In this document: one piece after another, positions 49,501 to 57,876 of the stretch
Numbering within the stretch: the first letter of the stretch is position 1
Layout of the letters: each line of letters opens with the position of its first letter
DNA from: Symsagittifera roscoffensis
Lineage: Eukaryota; Xenacoelomorpha; Acoela; Convolutidae
NCBI RefSeq assembly: GCF_963678635.1
Contig: NC_087064.1
Location: forward strand, 5,060,411-5,124,410
Direction of reading: 5' to 3'
DNA length: 64,000 nt
The notes under the pieces: generated by a model
What the model was told of the DNA's origin: nothing
The model's input: the letters and a program-made list of their open reading frames with translations, nothing else
The model's database searches: none
Position numbers and translations under genes: made by a program

Positions 49501-51780
49501 TGAAGAAGGATGAGATGCTCTCTTTTTTATTGCTATTTTCCTTAATTGTGGTGTTAAGGTCATCATTAAGATTTCTGTCATCTTTGTGTTTTTATAGTCA
49601 TGTGTATTTAGTGAGTATGCTTTTCGAACTAGTGTTTCGATTCGTACTGCTATTTGCTTGATGGTTTCGTTTGGTAATCTGCGAAATTCATTACATAAAA
49701 CTCTTTGTTGTTGTTTGTTTCTTTCGGAGTCAAACATTTTTGAAAATTCTTGTGTAAATCTTTTCCAGTTTGATTTTATTTCTAGAGGTAGTACTGAAAA
49801 CCATTTTTGGGCTGCGCCATCTAAGGTTGTTTGTATCAACGCTGTGCGTCGATGTATCCAGTTTTGATGTAGTGGCGTATTAATTGGTTCAGGTCCTATA
49901 TTTAAAATCAAATTTGCTGTTACTGCATTTAAATAATCTTCTACAGAGTATTCAGGGTCTGTTCCTGTGAAAACCATTAAAGGTTTGTTTGATGTTATTG
50001 ATGATCCACCCATAAGGTATGGATTCATTGTCATTTGTAATGATTCTGCTGCATTTGGCATTTGAGAAAAATTTGAAAGTTGGTTTCTTGTTATTTCATG
50101 TTGTTGAAGATAATATGGGAGTGGTATTTCATTTTGCATTTGTGATGCTTGATACGAGTGTGCAGTCATTGGATTTTGTTGTTGAATTGGTTGAAAAGAT
50201 CGTGTATTAATTAGATTTTGTTGTTGAATTGGTTGTTGATCATGTGCATCTATTGGTTGTGGAGAAAAATTTCTATGATTTGTATGTGTTCTCTGTATTC
50301 CTTGTCTACGATATTCTTGAGTATTTGGTGCAAATATATCTGGTTGTAAGAAATCATCATCTGAGGATAAATAATCCATTTGATAAGATGTCTGTTTTTT
50401 ATTTTTATTCTGTTGAAAAAATGGGTAATTTTCACTGCGATCCTGTGGAGGATTTGTTTGGAAATTTTTGGAATTATATTGGGCCGTTGGGTTATCCCAG
50501 TTTCGAGTTTTTGTATATTGATTAAAATTCCTTTGTGGTTGATAATTTGTTTTTGATGGATGTGTATAATTATAATTATGGTCTGCAAAGTTGTTTCTAG
50601 TGAATGTTTTGCGTGTTTTTGATGGTATTGTCATGGGTCTGTATGTTTGGTAATCCATATGTGAATATTTAGGGGCAACCGAAGGTTTAACGGTTGATTG
50701 TAAGGTTACCTGTGTTTGTGAAGGATTTGTATTTCTTGGTGTTGTTAAATTTGGGCGTATTGGTGAAATACTTTGTTGTGTAGTTGTTGTGTGTACAATT
50801 TCTTCATTTATGAAGTGTGATGGTGTCTGGATATCTTGTTGAGTAAGATTCCTAGTTCCATTGAGGTTTTTGTTGTGTATGACTGTAGAGTTTAAACTAT
50901 TATTTTGTGTATCGGGTAAAAATGTATTATAGTTTAATGGAGTTGCATCAATTGTTAATGGTATTACTCTTACATAATCTCTTATGTAAGATATTGTACC
51001 TATTGCTTGACTTGAGATTGATTGTGGAAAGCTTATAAATGCGGGATGAGACCATTCGGGGTCCCAAACATAATCTGATTGTTCTGTGATAGCGGTATCA
51101 TCGTTCGAATTTTGGGGTCTAAAATTTTTTCTTGCTTGTGCAATTAAATCAATATTGTGTGTGAAATAATCTATTATGAACCATGCCAAAATTTTTTGTA
51201 AATCGTGTTTGGTATGTTGTGAAACATCGTCTTTCGTGAAATTTTCTTTAATGATGTTTAAATAACTAGAGAGTAGTGTGATTTCATGTCGTACTCTTAA
51301 ATGTTTAGATGTTTCTGTCGGTGAGACATTTGTTAATGGAAGTTCATTTTCTAATATCGAAATATAACTATATATTATTGCGAAAACTTCATTGGTGAAT
51401 ATGGAGTTTGCTCTTTGTGAGTTATGGTATTGGATGCTTTTTATATATTCTGAAAAAACTTTTGAAAATTCTAAATCAAGATCGTCTGTTTGAATAGTAT
51501 ATGTTCTATTATTATGGTTTGGGGAAGTGAATTCTATAGAGTAGATTCCATACTGTTGTGTTATGTTGCATATATCTTTTAAATAGTGATCTATGATTTG
51601 TCTTTTGATTTTTACATCGGGGAACTCTGTTTTACATGGACTGATTCCGGGTTCAAATAAATTTACGAGTAAATTTTGACAAAATATGTGTTGTCCTCTA
51701 TCAGTATCTGCATCTACTATAAAGGGAAAGATTTCATCATCATCTGGAGTTTCGTCACCTGGGGTGTGTGTTGAACTCAT
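43558..51780 (-). CDS. gag-pol: Gag-Pol polyprotein, single frame, 2740 aa
   Basis: One uninterrupted frame carries all replication functions. An N-terminal region of about 590 residues of unknown fold comes first. A retrotransposon capsid-like segment follows (about 600-780, from LMVFTGTDPEYSVEDYLNAV), then a CCHC knuckle C842-X2-C845-X4-H850-X4-C855 and an Arg/Ser/Asn/Tyr-rich tract (about 905-1075). The aspartic protease has DSGAES at D1229. RT has D1674 in TTADMNSAYN and YLDD at 1737-1740. RNase H has D1886, E1929, D1956 and D2001. Integrase has H2249/H2256 with C2286/C2289, then D2321, D2381 in TDNGTEF and E2417 (35 residues apart). A GPY-type C-terminus (RKGPYQII, about 2593-2600) precedes a basic tail. 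The motifs are Ty3/Gypsy type. There is no stop or shift between Gag and Pol. The ATG corresponds to the copy 1 ATG that overlaps ORF1. Confidence 0.97.
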   Translation of the reverse strand: MSSTHTPGDETPDDDEIFPFIVDADTDRGQHIFCQNLLVNLFEPGISPCKTEFPDVKIKRQIIDHYLKDICNITQQYGIYSIEFTSPNHNNRTYTIQTDDLDLEFSKVFSEYIKSIQYHNSQRANSIFTNEVFAIIYSYISILENELPLTNVSPTETSKHLRVRHEITLLSSYLNIIKENFTKDDVSQHTKHDLQKILAWFIIDYFTHNIDLIAQARKNFRPQNSNDDTAITEQSDYVWDPEWSHPAFISFPQSISSQAIGTISYIRDYVRVIPLTIDATPLNYNTFLPDTQNNSLNSTVIHNKNLNGTRNLTQQDIQTPSHFINEEIVHTTTTQQSISPIRPNLTTPRNTNPSQTQVTLQSTVKPSVAPKYSHMDYQTYRPMTIPSKTRKTFTRNNFADHNYNYTHPSKTNYQPQRNFNQYTKTRNWDNPTAQYNSKNFQTNPPQDRSENYPFFQQNKNKKQTSYQMDYLSSDDDFLQPDIFAPNTQEYRRQGIQRTHTNHRNFSPQPIDAHDQQPIQQQNLINTRSFQPIQQQNPMTAHSYQASQMQNEIPLPYYLQQHEITRNQLSNFSQMPNAAESLQMTMNPYLMGGSSITSNKPLMVFTGTDPEYSVEDYLNAVTANLILNIGPEPINTPLHQNWIHRRTALIQTTLDGAAQKWFSVLPLEIKSNWKRFTQEFSKMFDSERNKQQQRVLCNEFRRLPNETIKQIAVRIETLVRKAYSLNTHDYKNTKMTEILMMTLTPQLRKIAIKKRASHPSSIREPDLDFRKLVDKLEQAEITMKLEETENLKLQYVNKIETTSTNINNIQESETDLVEKITEILNIYEKNPNFKGKPSFKKWCNYCRRYGHSISECRQKQQDNQNKPQKYKEPNKSFYQYMKKDQNLPNKTVHSNNSSGKPLPNNTSYTRNQSPYNSSYRGRSPERRNTYNSSQNHYNRPNSRNNYSRSNSNTQRFVSRSNSQSRNNYYPNNQSRNSSYNRNRNYSYNRNRSYSNNRNQNYPNNRSRNNSYNRSNYNRPNNNYQNRSRNNSQNRHPSYNNRYRNYSQSPHRNNNNYNNSNNRHRSNTPKHQRQINQVQSNPETTSDPPGIDDTVTDALQLNQINCTSSDSESDTENTLAINMIKVENDYESVIYEQPFPSHIYENQSEFLQNHYTTPINSTPTTQETNAKNTTEQPNQNVKTKCLNTNHIYQNIQKKQPKEKIWTIPFLLESPRNKEFQPPDLEIDFLIDSGAESNIINIPTWNEIKTLHPKLTPLETSSKLATAQGSTLINYGKIQLFLLPTRTMEQSKILNKPFKQIFHITDIKYNIIGIPFISKYIPTINILNSKILIKDKYTKTKETSLTFFQRLNKQPPFFSKFYPIFNQQRKHLKPLSGNIYNFSIKQVHQYDKEQNKQKFYMSDFEFKPIHKFFKITISSIKYLKNSNSDIISLHVYNNTPYQVTLPLGLLGYCETNATISPIHEKAYRVNNILQLLDICQSTILNEELSINNIISNENRNTDYFTKTPYFKPTFNISNYTEDQQKFLTMFNFQHSQITQDEFEKLAKQLIKYSSVYATSKFDVGKISSSLHLPLKPNAVFKKQRASKVPIHLHDKVNRLLDILEQYNIISPVNKEEQPKGNTFINPVIILAKGESLKIVLDARYLNSLIDESKCNWPIEPIQVILTKINGKYFTTADMNSAYNQMPLDEQSRRLTQFVIGNQQYEFNRLFYGISIGPAAFSAFMSKIFRPLILKKNAITYLDDVFMQSQTKDEMFNVLEKYHQILQNENLKAAPDKSHFFLTRVKFLGHNIERKTITPLKSRIDAIQKLQPPTNKKKIQEFLGMLNFLSKYVYKMQLYLRPFYNILRQQNNFEWNTEHQTRFEEIKKLLTEQISNTIPDPDQPFYAMCDASNFGIGAALLQSHNGTNKMNLISANSRLFTQAELRLSTLMRECTAIIYTLTEYEFLILGSKHPTVLFTDHKPIIFLFTQKSNPNHRVYRFQLILMKFPNLHIVWTAGKNLALPDTLSRNTPPELLTRKTTVEIPKNIKFYLAENETSPRLECKYAVKTDIEQSQINNLQHFPLYLDCQNNHYEVDLLGTSTFKPIPYSQWIKNNTQQKRTKQHPPKKDHFPLIEKEDLTDKINLSGPQTNNSKYTINQVFDLHDPLDTIPLSKLEIENIFLPPTDTITNSTLKQYQNLDPIIRQLKSWHKYKTKPIKADSTILGNKTLLRYFRKFNNTTINENTDLLEYNLNESTVPCLPLSMILIAFNISHTQNIKGHSGSEKTYSNFIQNFYFPNAPIWIKVLCNDCIVCQLNKPYPNQKQIAQKQDFKGQSLYFNHRISFDTKGPISPSSEGNSYIMVIVDAFTHYVALNPVPHCNAYYAYTTLYEHWIAKFGLPEILVTDNGTEFINNEIITLCHLYNIKHKPRTSHAPWTNGLVEGMNRSLQEYLRCIINGNDTKYTEWSADVKLFPLAYNSQITTTLGMSPYEMVFNQKPRKPIMFTANSHKNAQGYCQPNKDSICYNLPLHTHDEDHFHHPQILKLASGTHTEWILNRDKKHNEIYQKITKKLLQRQNINEQINSRFTPASDLKIGTFVLIPNFNTQKGISKKLQPLRKGPYQIIAKPTDVTYKITDSNKKEIVQHRNNLLPYYPKEYALRELTQLYSFTGLKIIQNEPHLKNTEQNDNPTENQNTKPTATKNNTQNHKESPKPRKNRKMTEQIIPQEEIDKSEHRKTTRLRNQPRKNYKMFIPQSKILKKVEFKK

Positions 51781-51863
51781 TTTTTCGTTCGATGACTGTT
51801 AATATGTAATTATTAATGTGTCGAATTGGTTGATTCCAATTGTATAAATGTACTGGTTTGTGT

Positions 51864-52223
51864 TTATACTGTTTTTTTTATTCTTCTTTTTCCTCTTTGT
51901 GATGAATTTGAAGTTGTTTCTGAGTCAGAAAAATATAATTGAACGTGTTGTGGGTAATTTTTATCTATTGATTCTTTTAGTTTGTAAAGTTCGTCTAAAC
52001 TGTTGGTTTCTGATTCTGAAAATGCGTTTCGATTTTTTGAAAATCTTTTTCGTGTTATTTGTCTTTGTTTAGTTATTATTTTCCTCTTTAGTGTTTGTCG
52101 TTTTGTTCGAATGTATCCAACTGTTTGTGTATGAGGTGTGATTACAAGGTCGTATTTTTTGTTATCTATTTCACAATTATGTAAAATGATTGTTTGTTTA
52201 TTTCCTAGATTTTTAAATGACAT
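51864..52223 (-). CDS. ORF1, small basic protein, copy 2 (119 aa, C-terminus frameshifted)
   Basis: Matches 23517..23984 over its first 117 residues, including the basic region (KRQTLKRK, TRKRFSKNR), LDELYKLKESI and KRRIKK. It then ends early because a T run near 51873 is one base longer than in copy 1. The lost tail remains readable in another frame up to the Gag-Pol start. The conserved change I to L inside the leucine-type motif keeps its pattern. Confidence 0.65.
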   Translation of the reverse strand: MSFKNLGNKQTIILHNCEIDNKKYDLVITPHTQTVGYIRTKRQTLKRKIITKQRQITRKRFSKNRNAFSESETNSLDELYKLKESIDKNYPQHVQLYFSDSETTSNSSQRGKRRIKKTV

Positions 52224-53462
52224 AAGGTTTAGAATGACGGATGCAAAGGTTGTTAAATGATTTCTATTTTCTTAAACTGTTAGTTCTTACGATTTTTTGG
52301 TTAGCTTAACCTGGGTCTTTTTGTTCAGGGTTGGAGAGAAAAGTATATCGATTCCGAAGAATGATTTTTACTTTCTCGTGACTAGTATAAGCTAAGGTGT
52401 TAACTTACTTAATCTTACTTAGGGGTAGTGATTGTGTTCAAGGGTTGGAGAATAGTAAATCGATCCACAAGGTTCAGGTATAATTAGAACGCGAGTAGTT
52501 CGTTAGATACTATTTTAAACTTACTAAGTCTAAGATTTATCCTGGGTCTGGTAAGAGGGGGGGTCAAGTGAAGGATGAATAACCGAAGTTCTTCACTGTT
52601 TATCCTAATTTGAATGATTAGTTTTGTTCAAAAATTTCTATTAGTCTTGGGTCTTTAGAAAGGGTTGGGTAGTGAATCGACGTTTGAGGTCGTTAGACAC
52701 TAATTAAGTGGGTGGGGGAGAACAAAGTTGTTCTGTTTGATCCAAGGATAAGCCTTGATGATCAAGTTTAAAATTTAATTAAGTAGAAAATGATTTAAGA
52801 TCCAAGGATAAGCCTTGATGATCTGGTTTTAAAATTAAGTGACTTTAAATTTTGATAAAGTTTTAAATTTGTGTAAAGGAAAAATTTAGTGTTTTGATGA
52901 TATTAGTGAGTTGATGATTGCTGTTAAGTTTTAGGTGATGAAGCTGGAACAACAAGATGATTTATGATTACTAACCATTTATTGTCATGCTACTAATTTT
53001 TATTTTTATTTTCCAATAAATATTTTTCAAACATGTTTTGTATATTACTGCAGAGTTTTAGGAAAACGATCTTAGATCTTTTTATCAATCGTTATTGTAT
53101 AATATTAATTTTGTTTAGCGCCTGAAATGATTTTGAAGAGTAACTTCAAAGTTTTATGTTTGCAAATGGAAATCTAAATTCATTGCAAGTAATATTCGAA
53201 ATATAAAAGTTTGTTCTGGCTTTTGCCGAACTATCATATAACTATACGGCAAGTTTCTACTTTGTCGTATGTCGTCTTTGGTTCGAGGTCTTCTTCCAAT
53301 TCCGGGTAGTTCTATTATGGTTCGGAATATTGGCTCTGATCTATTGAGTCGGAGAGACATTTCAATTAAATTATTGTCGTATAACATTTTGTAAATGTTT
53401 TTGTCTAATTTCTAATCTATTTTGGTTAATTCTAATCTAGTAAGGTCTTGTTCGAGACTTAT
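52224..53462 (-). other. 5' leader of copy 2
   Basis: Same layout as 23985..25222: three GGTTGGAGAG-type motifs (from 52329, 52443, 52662), the AGAACAA/TTGTTCT hairpin (52719..52734) and two CAAGG-ATAAG-CCTTG hairpins (52739..52764, 52798..52824). The short leader ORF lies next to the primer-binding site. Confidence 0.6.
53154..53387 (-). CDS. Short leader ORF, copy 2 (77 aa)
   Basis: The first 40 residues match the copy 1 leader ORF. It then continues through QSRNLPYSYMIV to 77 codons because the copy 1 TGA is CGA here. It has no recognised domain. Starting 76 bases downstream of the primer-binding site, it is the first AUG-initiated frame of the genomic RNA. It would have to be bypassed, or act as a regulator or leader exon. 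Confidence 0.35.
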   Translation of the reverse strand: MLYDNNLIEMSLRLNRSEPIFRTIIELPGIGRRPRTKDDIRQSRNLPYSYMIVRQKPEQTFIFRILLAMNLDFHLQT

Positions 53463-53472
53463 GGTCGCACCA
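53463..53472 (-). promoter_or_regulatory. Primer-binding site, copy 2
   Basis: TGGTGCGACC two bases inside the 5' LTR, identical to copy 1 for at least 30 bases including CATAAGTCTCGAA. The primer tRNA is not assigned. Confidence 0.65.
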
Positions 53473-53474
53473 GA

Positions 53475-53884
53475 TGAGTTATGTCTGGGGTGTATAACTC
53501 ATAGAGTAATTTCGGATAGGGTACACCGTCTGCTCGTCACGCTATCTTATTTTCGGCCGGATAGATTCGTGCAACTTCTTAGTCTAATACCGATCCTAAT
53601 CTTACTCTTATACTATCTAGTCTCAGGTTGTTTAACTAGTCTCTGCTAGGCTCAATAGATCTAGGGTATACTGGTTTATTGCGGCTGCTGAAGTGCTCGG
53701 GAGAGTCCAACTAATTTCTAAGTTAAATTCAAATCTCTCTGGTGCTGAAATTACAAGTAACTTCAGCACTTACAAATAAGTGGGTTGTTAGTTAGATGGA
53801 TCATGATTGGTTAATATTAAATACTTTACATTGGTAAAACATTTAATTTATCCAATCATAAAATATAGTTTAGATCAGGTTCCA
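53475..53884 (-). repeat. 5' LTR of copy 2
   Basis: 410 bp, identical by eye to the left LTR. It holds AATAAA (53675..53680) and the TGAGTTA/TAACTCA terminal inverted repeat (53475..53501). It is followed by TTTT, the target-site duplication. Confidence 0.97.
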
Positions 53885-53888
53885 TTTT

Positions 53889-54741
53889 GTTCAGTTTGTC
53901 TTTGGGAAGTCGGAGGCAAATTGACAAAGTGATGCGTTTTCTTAGACTAATAACCTTTGAATTTACAAAGGAATGATTTTGAGCCGACCTAACTTACCAT
54001 GAACCATAATGAACCATGGCCAATTAATTCAAACAAATATTTCCGAGAAGGCCAATCGCGGATAATCTAGGCCTGGATAAACTAGACTGGTTACAAGATA
54101 TTCATGACCAATTAAAACAAGGATAGCCGGTTAGCGTGCAAGTAATACAGAATGGTCCGATCATGCAATGTCTTTAGAAAACTACAGTTTAGATTTATTT
54201 TTCAAATTAATGTAATTTTTTTTTAGCTTGGTGTGATAAAAGGATCTGACGTAAAATTGTAATACAGGCATATCAGACAGTCATAGTAACAAAGACAAAT
54301 TGTACAAAAATTTTTGAAGAAAAATGACCAGAAAACCTGCAGAAAAAAATTGAAAAAATTTTTGTTTTTCAAGTTTTTTTGCAGAAGTATTTTGAATTTT
54401 TTTTTGTAAATTTTGGTTCACAAAAGGAGCTGAAAAACTTCAAAACCTGTTTATTTGCTTACACTTACGTTTTAAACTCTTAAGTTAGCTATTATTTAGC
54501 TGTTGTAAGACTGCTCGCCTGCTTCATTCTCTCGAATTAAGACGAAAAAATCAAAAGTTTTCTTACCAATTTTTATCGGCACTGGGAATTTTTTTAAAAT
54601 TTTTTTTATGTTGTTCGAATCACGACTGAAAGCTGAAAGGGCTTCAAATTGATATATCAGTCAACCCAGTCCGATGATTTTTTGTGGTACCTGATTTTGT
54701 GAGGAACACAAAAAGAAAAAAAAACTAAAAAATACATATGG
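53889..54741. other. Right flank of copy 2, nothing recognised
   Basis: AT-rich sequence without supported genes or elements. Confidence 0.45.
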
Positions 54742-55144
54742 ATACTAATTGCTTAAAGGGGTTTGCATTTTCAGGGGTTCATGAAATTAGATGCCAACCA
54801 AATTAGAGGACCAGAAAAAAAACGGAATTTAGAGAGTAACCTGCGTGCAAATTGAGTGAAATTTGTCTACACACTTAAATTCACTTTTTTTTAAAGAGTA
54901 AAAACTGGTTGTCAAACCGCAAATCAGGTTACTAAAGACACGTTCTATAAATTATTATTTCAAAAATTTTGTTTAATTTTTCGAATTGACGCTTTAGAAT
55001 TACATTACAATAAAAAATCATAGTTAAAGAGAATAGAGACACAAGCCCAAACATGAACTCCGTTTTTTTTCTGGTCCTCTAATTTGTTGGCATCTTATTT
55101 CCTGAACTCCTGAAAATGCAAACCCCTTTAAACAATTAGTATAC
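54742..55144. mobile_element. TIR element (MITE-like), about 400 bp
   Basis: The left arm, from about 54742 to 54826, contains ATACTAATTGCTTAAAGGGG, TTTGCATTTTCAGGGGTTCA and AATTAGAGGACCAGAAAAAA. It is mirrored by the right arm 55057..55144 (CTGGTCCTCTAATTTGTTGG ... AAACCCCTTTAAACAATTAG). Arms are about 85 bp and roughly 90% complementary by eye. The AT-rich centre has no transposase. I cannot fix the target-site duplication. Confidence 0.75.
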
Positions 55145-56600
55145 ATACAGCCGGGTCATGCTACGCATTTATAGAAAACTTAATAATTGAATACTTTCAA
55201 GCACTAGTTTTTGTTTTTTTCCGAAAATGACTTAAGGGCTAATTTTTTTTTGAGTTTTGAGCTCCGGTCATCAAGAGTTTCCAAACTCTCTAGAAAAATG
55301 CGTCAAAAGTAACTCATCATAAAATCAAAACTTTCCTGGAGAAGAAAAAAAATTCCTAGCTCAAATATGCTGCCACTCTCTTCAAAAGTCGGAAAAGTAT
55401 TAATTAGGCCTGCAAAAACCATGTTTGAGAGGAGATGAGAACTAATTTATAGTTACTTAATTTTGTTTTTAAAAAACTACGTTAGCAGCTCGGGTGTAAC
55501 TTTTCTGGAGTTTTATAATGCTTCCCTTCAGTTTTATGTTTTTGAAGTTTTTCAAATGAAATAACTGTCTGTCTTTGTTCCGGCTTTTCCGGCAATTGTC
55601 TGTCTTTGTTCCGGAGTTGGAAGATCGTAGCGTAGTTTGATATTTTTTTTCGTGAAAAACCAAATACCCTAGCGAGCATTTGTAAAACATCATATTTCAA
55701 TGTGTTTTGAACTTTATTCAGTCGTGATTTGGAACTTTAAAACTTCAAAACATCCAAAATTGTCAAATAAATTGATCTTATTTGCTGTTAAAAACAGCTA
55801 CTGGAAACACAATGAGAATATGTCAAGTTGGCTTAACGTGTTCGTAGACAGTAAACGTCATAGACTACAAACATTGCTTGCAAATTCTAAAATCATTTCA
55901 AATCAAAAATTGATTAGTTTTGTAACAACAAACTCCAGCTCAATTCCAGATAAGTTCAAAAAAAATTTTGAAGGTAGATGATTTGTTGCAAGAAAATTTC
56001 TACCAAATTTTTACAGCATCTGTTCACAAAAACTTTGAGCAAACCATAAGTTAACTACCTTTTTAGTTTGTAAACTTGCTACAAAATACAAATTGACTCT
56101 AAATTTTGTTCAAAAATTTGAAATGCTTCAGCAAGGCCGCTAAAAAAAGTTCAAAAAACTTCCTAATGAAGGCTTACCCTATTAATTTGTGGGCACAAAA
56201 ATTGTCAAAAAACGTTTTAAGAAAATAAAAGTAAATATTTGTTTAGAAAAAAAAATGTTTCTAAAATTTTTAGTTGCAATCAAGGTTTTCGGTCGCATTT
56301 TTCCCCTCAATTTTGGTTCGGACCTTCGAATAAATCGAGGAAAATATAAACTTGGGGTGAAGTTTTTATTATTCAGACCAATTTTAGCTAACTTGGGGGG
56401 TCAATCTTTGACGTAAGTGCCCCTATATAAACTTCTTATTGTATTTTGATGCTGAAAGTGTAACGCGAAATATTTAAGAGTGGCGAATGAAACCGCACTG
56501 CAAAATTTTTGAAATTGAATTGAGGCAAGCTATTTGACGTTATTAGTATCATATACGACTCAAAATTTCACACCTAAAGTTTGATATTAACAGCCTCAAA
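55145..56600. other. Intergenic DNA, nothing supported
   Basis: Frames at 55469-55700 (minus) and 55700..55981 (plus) lack domains. A 19-bp direct repeat, TGTCTGTCTTTGTTCCGG, occurs near 55564 and 55598. Confidence 0.4.
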
Positions 56601-56955
56601 GCAATTAAAGGGCAGTCGGAACATTAGCGGCTGTGTCTTGATACGAGCAGTCTTGTTGGGGGACCGATTACTGATTTACATGCACATTTGTTACCATTTC
56701 CTTTGGCTGGAAGTATTTCAAAATAACACATTTTTTCATATTATAAATCAGTTCAATGGAATTATCAACTTAAAAGTGACCTTTACACGCATGAAATTTC
56801 AATTAAAATTATCACGGAGATAAGAAAATTGAAATAGGAGAAAACAAGTACAAGGAGCAATTGTTATTGCTGGTTTCGAATGCGATTTAAACTAAATTAA
56901 CAAGATTGCTTGTATCAGGGTGAAGCCCGAAATTCTCAACTGCCTTTTTAAGGTA
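56601..56955. repeat. Partial copies of dispersed repeat family A
   Basis: 56607-56657 matches the 3' end of family A (GGGCAGTCGGAACATTAGCG...TGATACGAGCAGTCTTGTT). A related string in inverted orientation (AAGATTGCTTGTATCAGGG...AACTGCCTTTTTAAGG) follows at about 56908-56953. Together they look like a foldback or truncated relative. Confidence 0.6.
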
Positions 56956-57375
56956 TATAAAGCAGTGCTCACTTAAAACCTTAATTGAAACTTTAAAAAA
57001 AGGAAATAAACATTATTTGGAGATTCATCTTTTGAAAAATGTCGCCCACACGCTAAATTAACTACAAATTTATATACTTTGCACTAAGCAAAAGGTCAAA
57101 TAGACCAAATAGCTTGTCTCAATAGAGCAATAGCTTTTTGAACAATTTTTAAGATGGTTTCTGCACCGAGCACCCATGGATCATTATCGATTATATTGTG
57201 ATTTTATAGTCCTTATCCATAAAATTACAAAATAATCAATTATAATCCATTAAAAATGGATTACAAACGTAATAATTTTCATGCCAATATAAACCTTTAT
57301 AATGGAATATTACCAAATAAGATGGAGTTTTTGAGAGATTAGTGATTAAATTTTTTAAATTAGTTTAAATTTATT

Positions 57376-57876
57376 GTTCCGACTTTCGATACGAAAGTAA
57401 CGGAATATTTGTGCTCGGGGTTGGGTTTTTTTTTCTTCAGACAAATTTCGACTTTTTAACTAGCCATTTTTGACGGAATTCTTTTATATCATCCGAAAGG
57501 TATTGTTGTCCTGAGCTCAAATTTGAAAAGATATTTCACCTGTGATCATTTTTCGTAAAGTTACGGGGGTTTAAAGATTGCCATTTTGGCCAATTTGGGA
57601 CAATTAACGAGCGATATATTTCGCGCTATTAACGCGTAAGCTTAAAAGAAGCTTATTTGCCATAAATTGTTTGTTACAAGGAGCGAAATCTATCCTTTTG
57701 TACTTTATATGGCGTGTGGGGGGGGGGGAGGATTTTCATAAAAAAATTCAAATTTTAGAAGAAAAAAATTTTCATTTTGTTTTATTTCATTGAATCTTTT
57801 TATGTTATTACTGCTCCATAAACCTTAAAAGGCAGTCGGAACATTCAGGGCTTCGTACTGATACGAGCAGTCTTGT
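57376..57876. repeat. Dispersed repeat family A, unit 3
   Basis: Full-length relative of the tandem units at 3927..4970 in the same orientation, from GTTCCGACTTTCGATACG to GAGCAGTCTTGT, with the CGCG palindromic core and CCTTAAAAGGCAGTCGGAAC. The 3' hairpin is degraded here (CAGGGCTTCGTACTG). A copy more than 50 kb away shows that the family is dispersed. Confidence 0.75.

Larger units (their letters stand above)
35024..53884 (-). mobile_element. Giant env-bearing LTR retroelement, copy 2 (18.9 kb, Gag-Pol intact)
   Basis: Two 410-bp LTRs, which look identical, bound the element, with TTTT on both sides (35020..35023, 53885..53888). Gene order is the same as in copy 1. Gag-Pol (2740 codons), ORF-X and ORF-Y are open; ORF1 and the env tail carry small frameshifts. 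Identical LTRs mean a very recent insertion. The different target-site duplication and an LTR sequence variant distinct from copy 1 show an independent insertion from another sublineage. It stands 9.4 kb from copy 1 in the same orientation, so recombination between the copies could delete or duplicate the interval. Confidence 0.97.

Noticed and set aside
6735-53884. The two elements as one segmental duplication
   Set aside because: Target-site duplications differ (AATC, TTTT), flanks are unrelated and LTR variants differ, so they are separate insertions.
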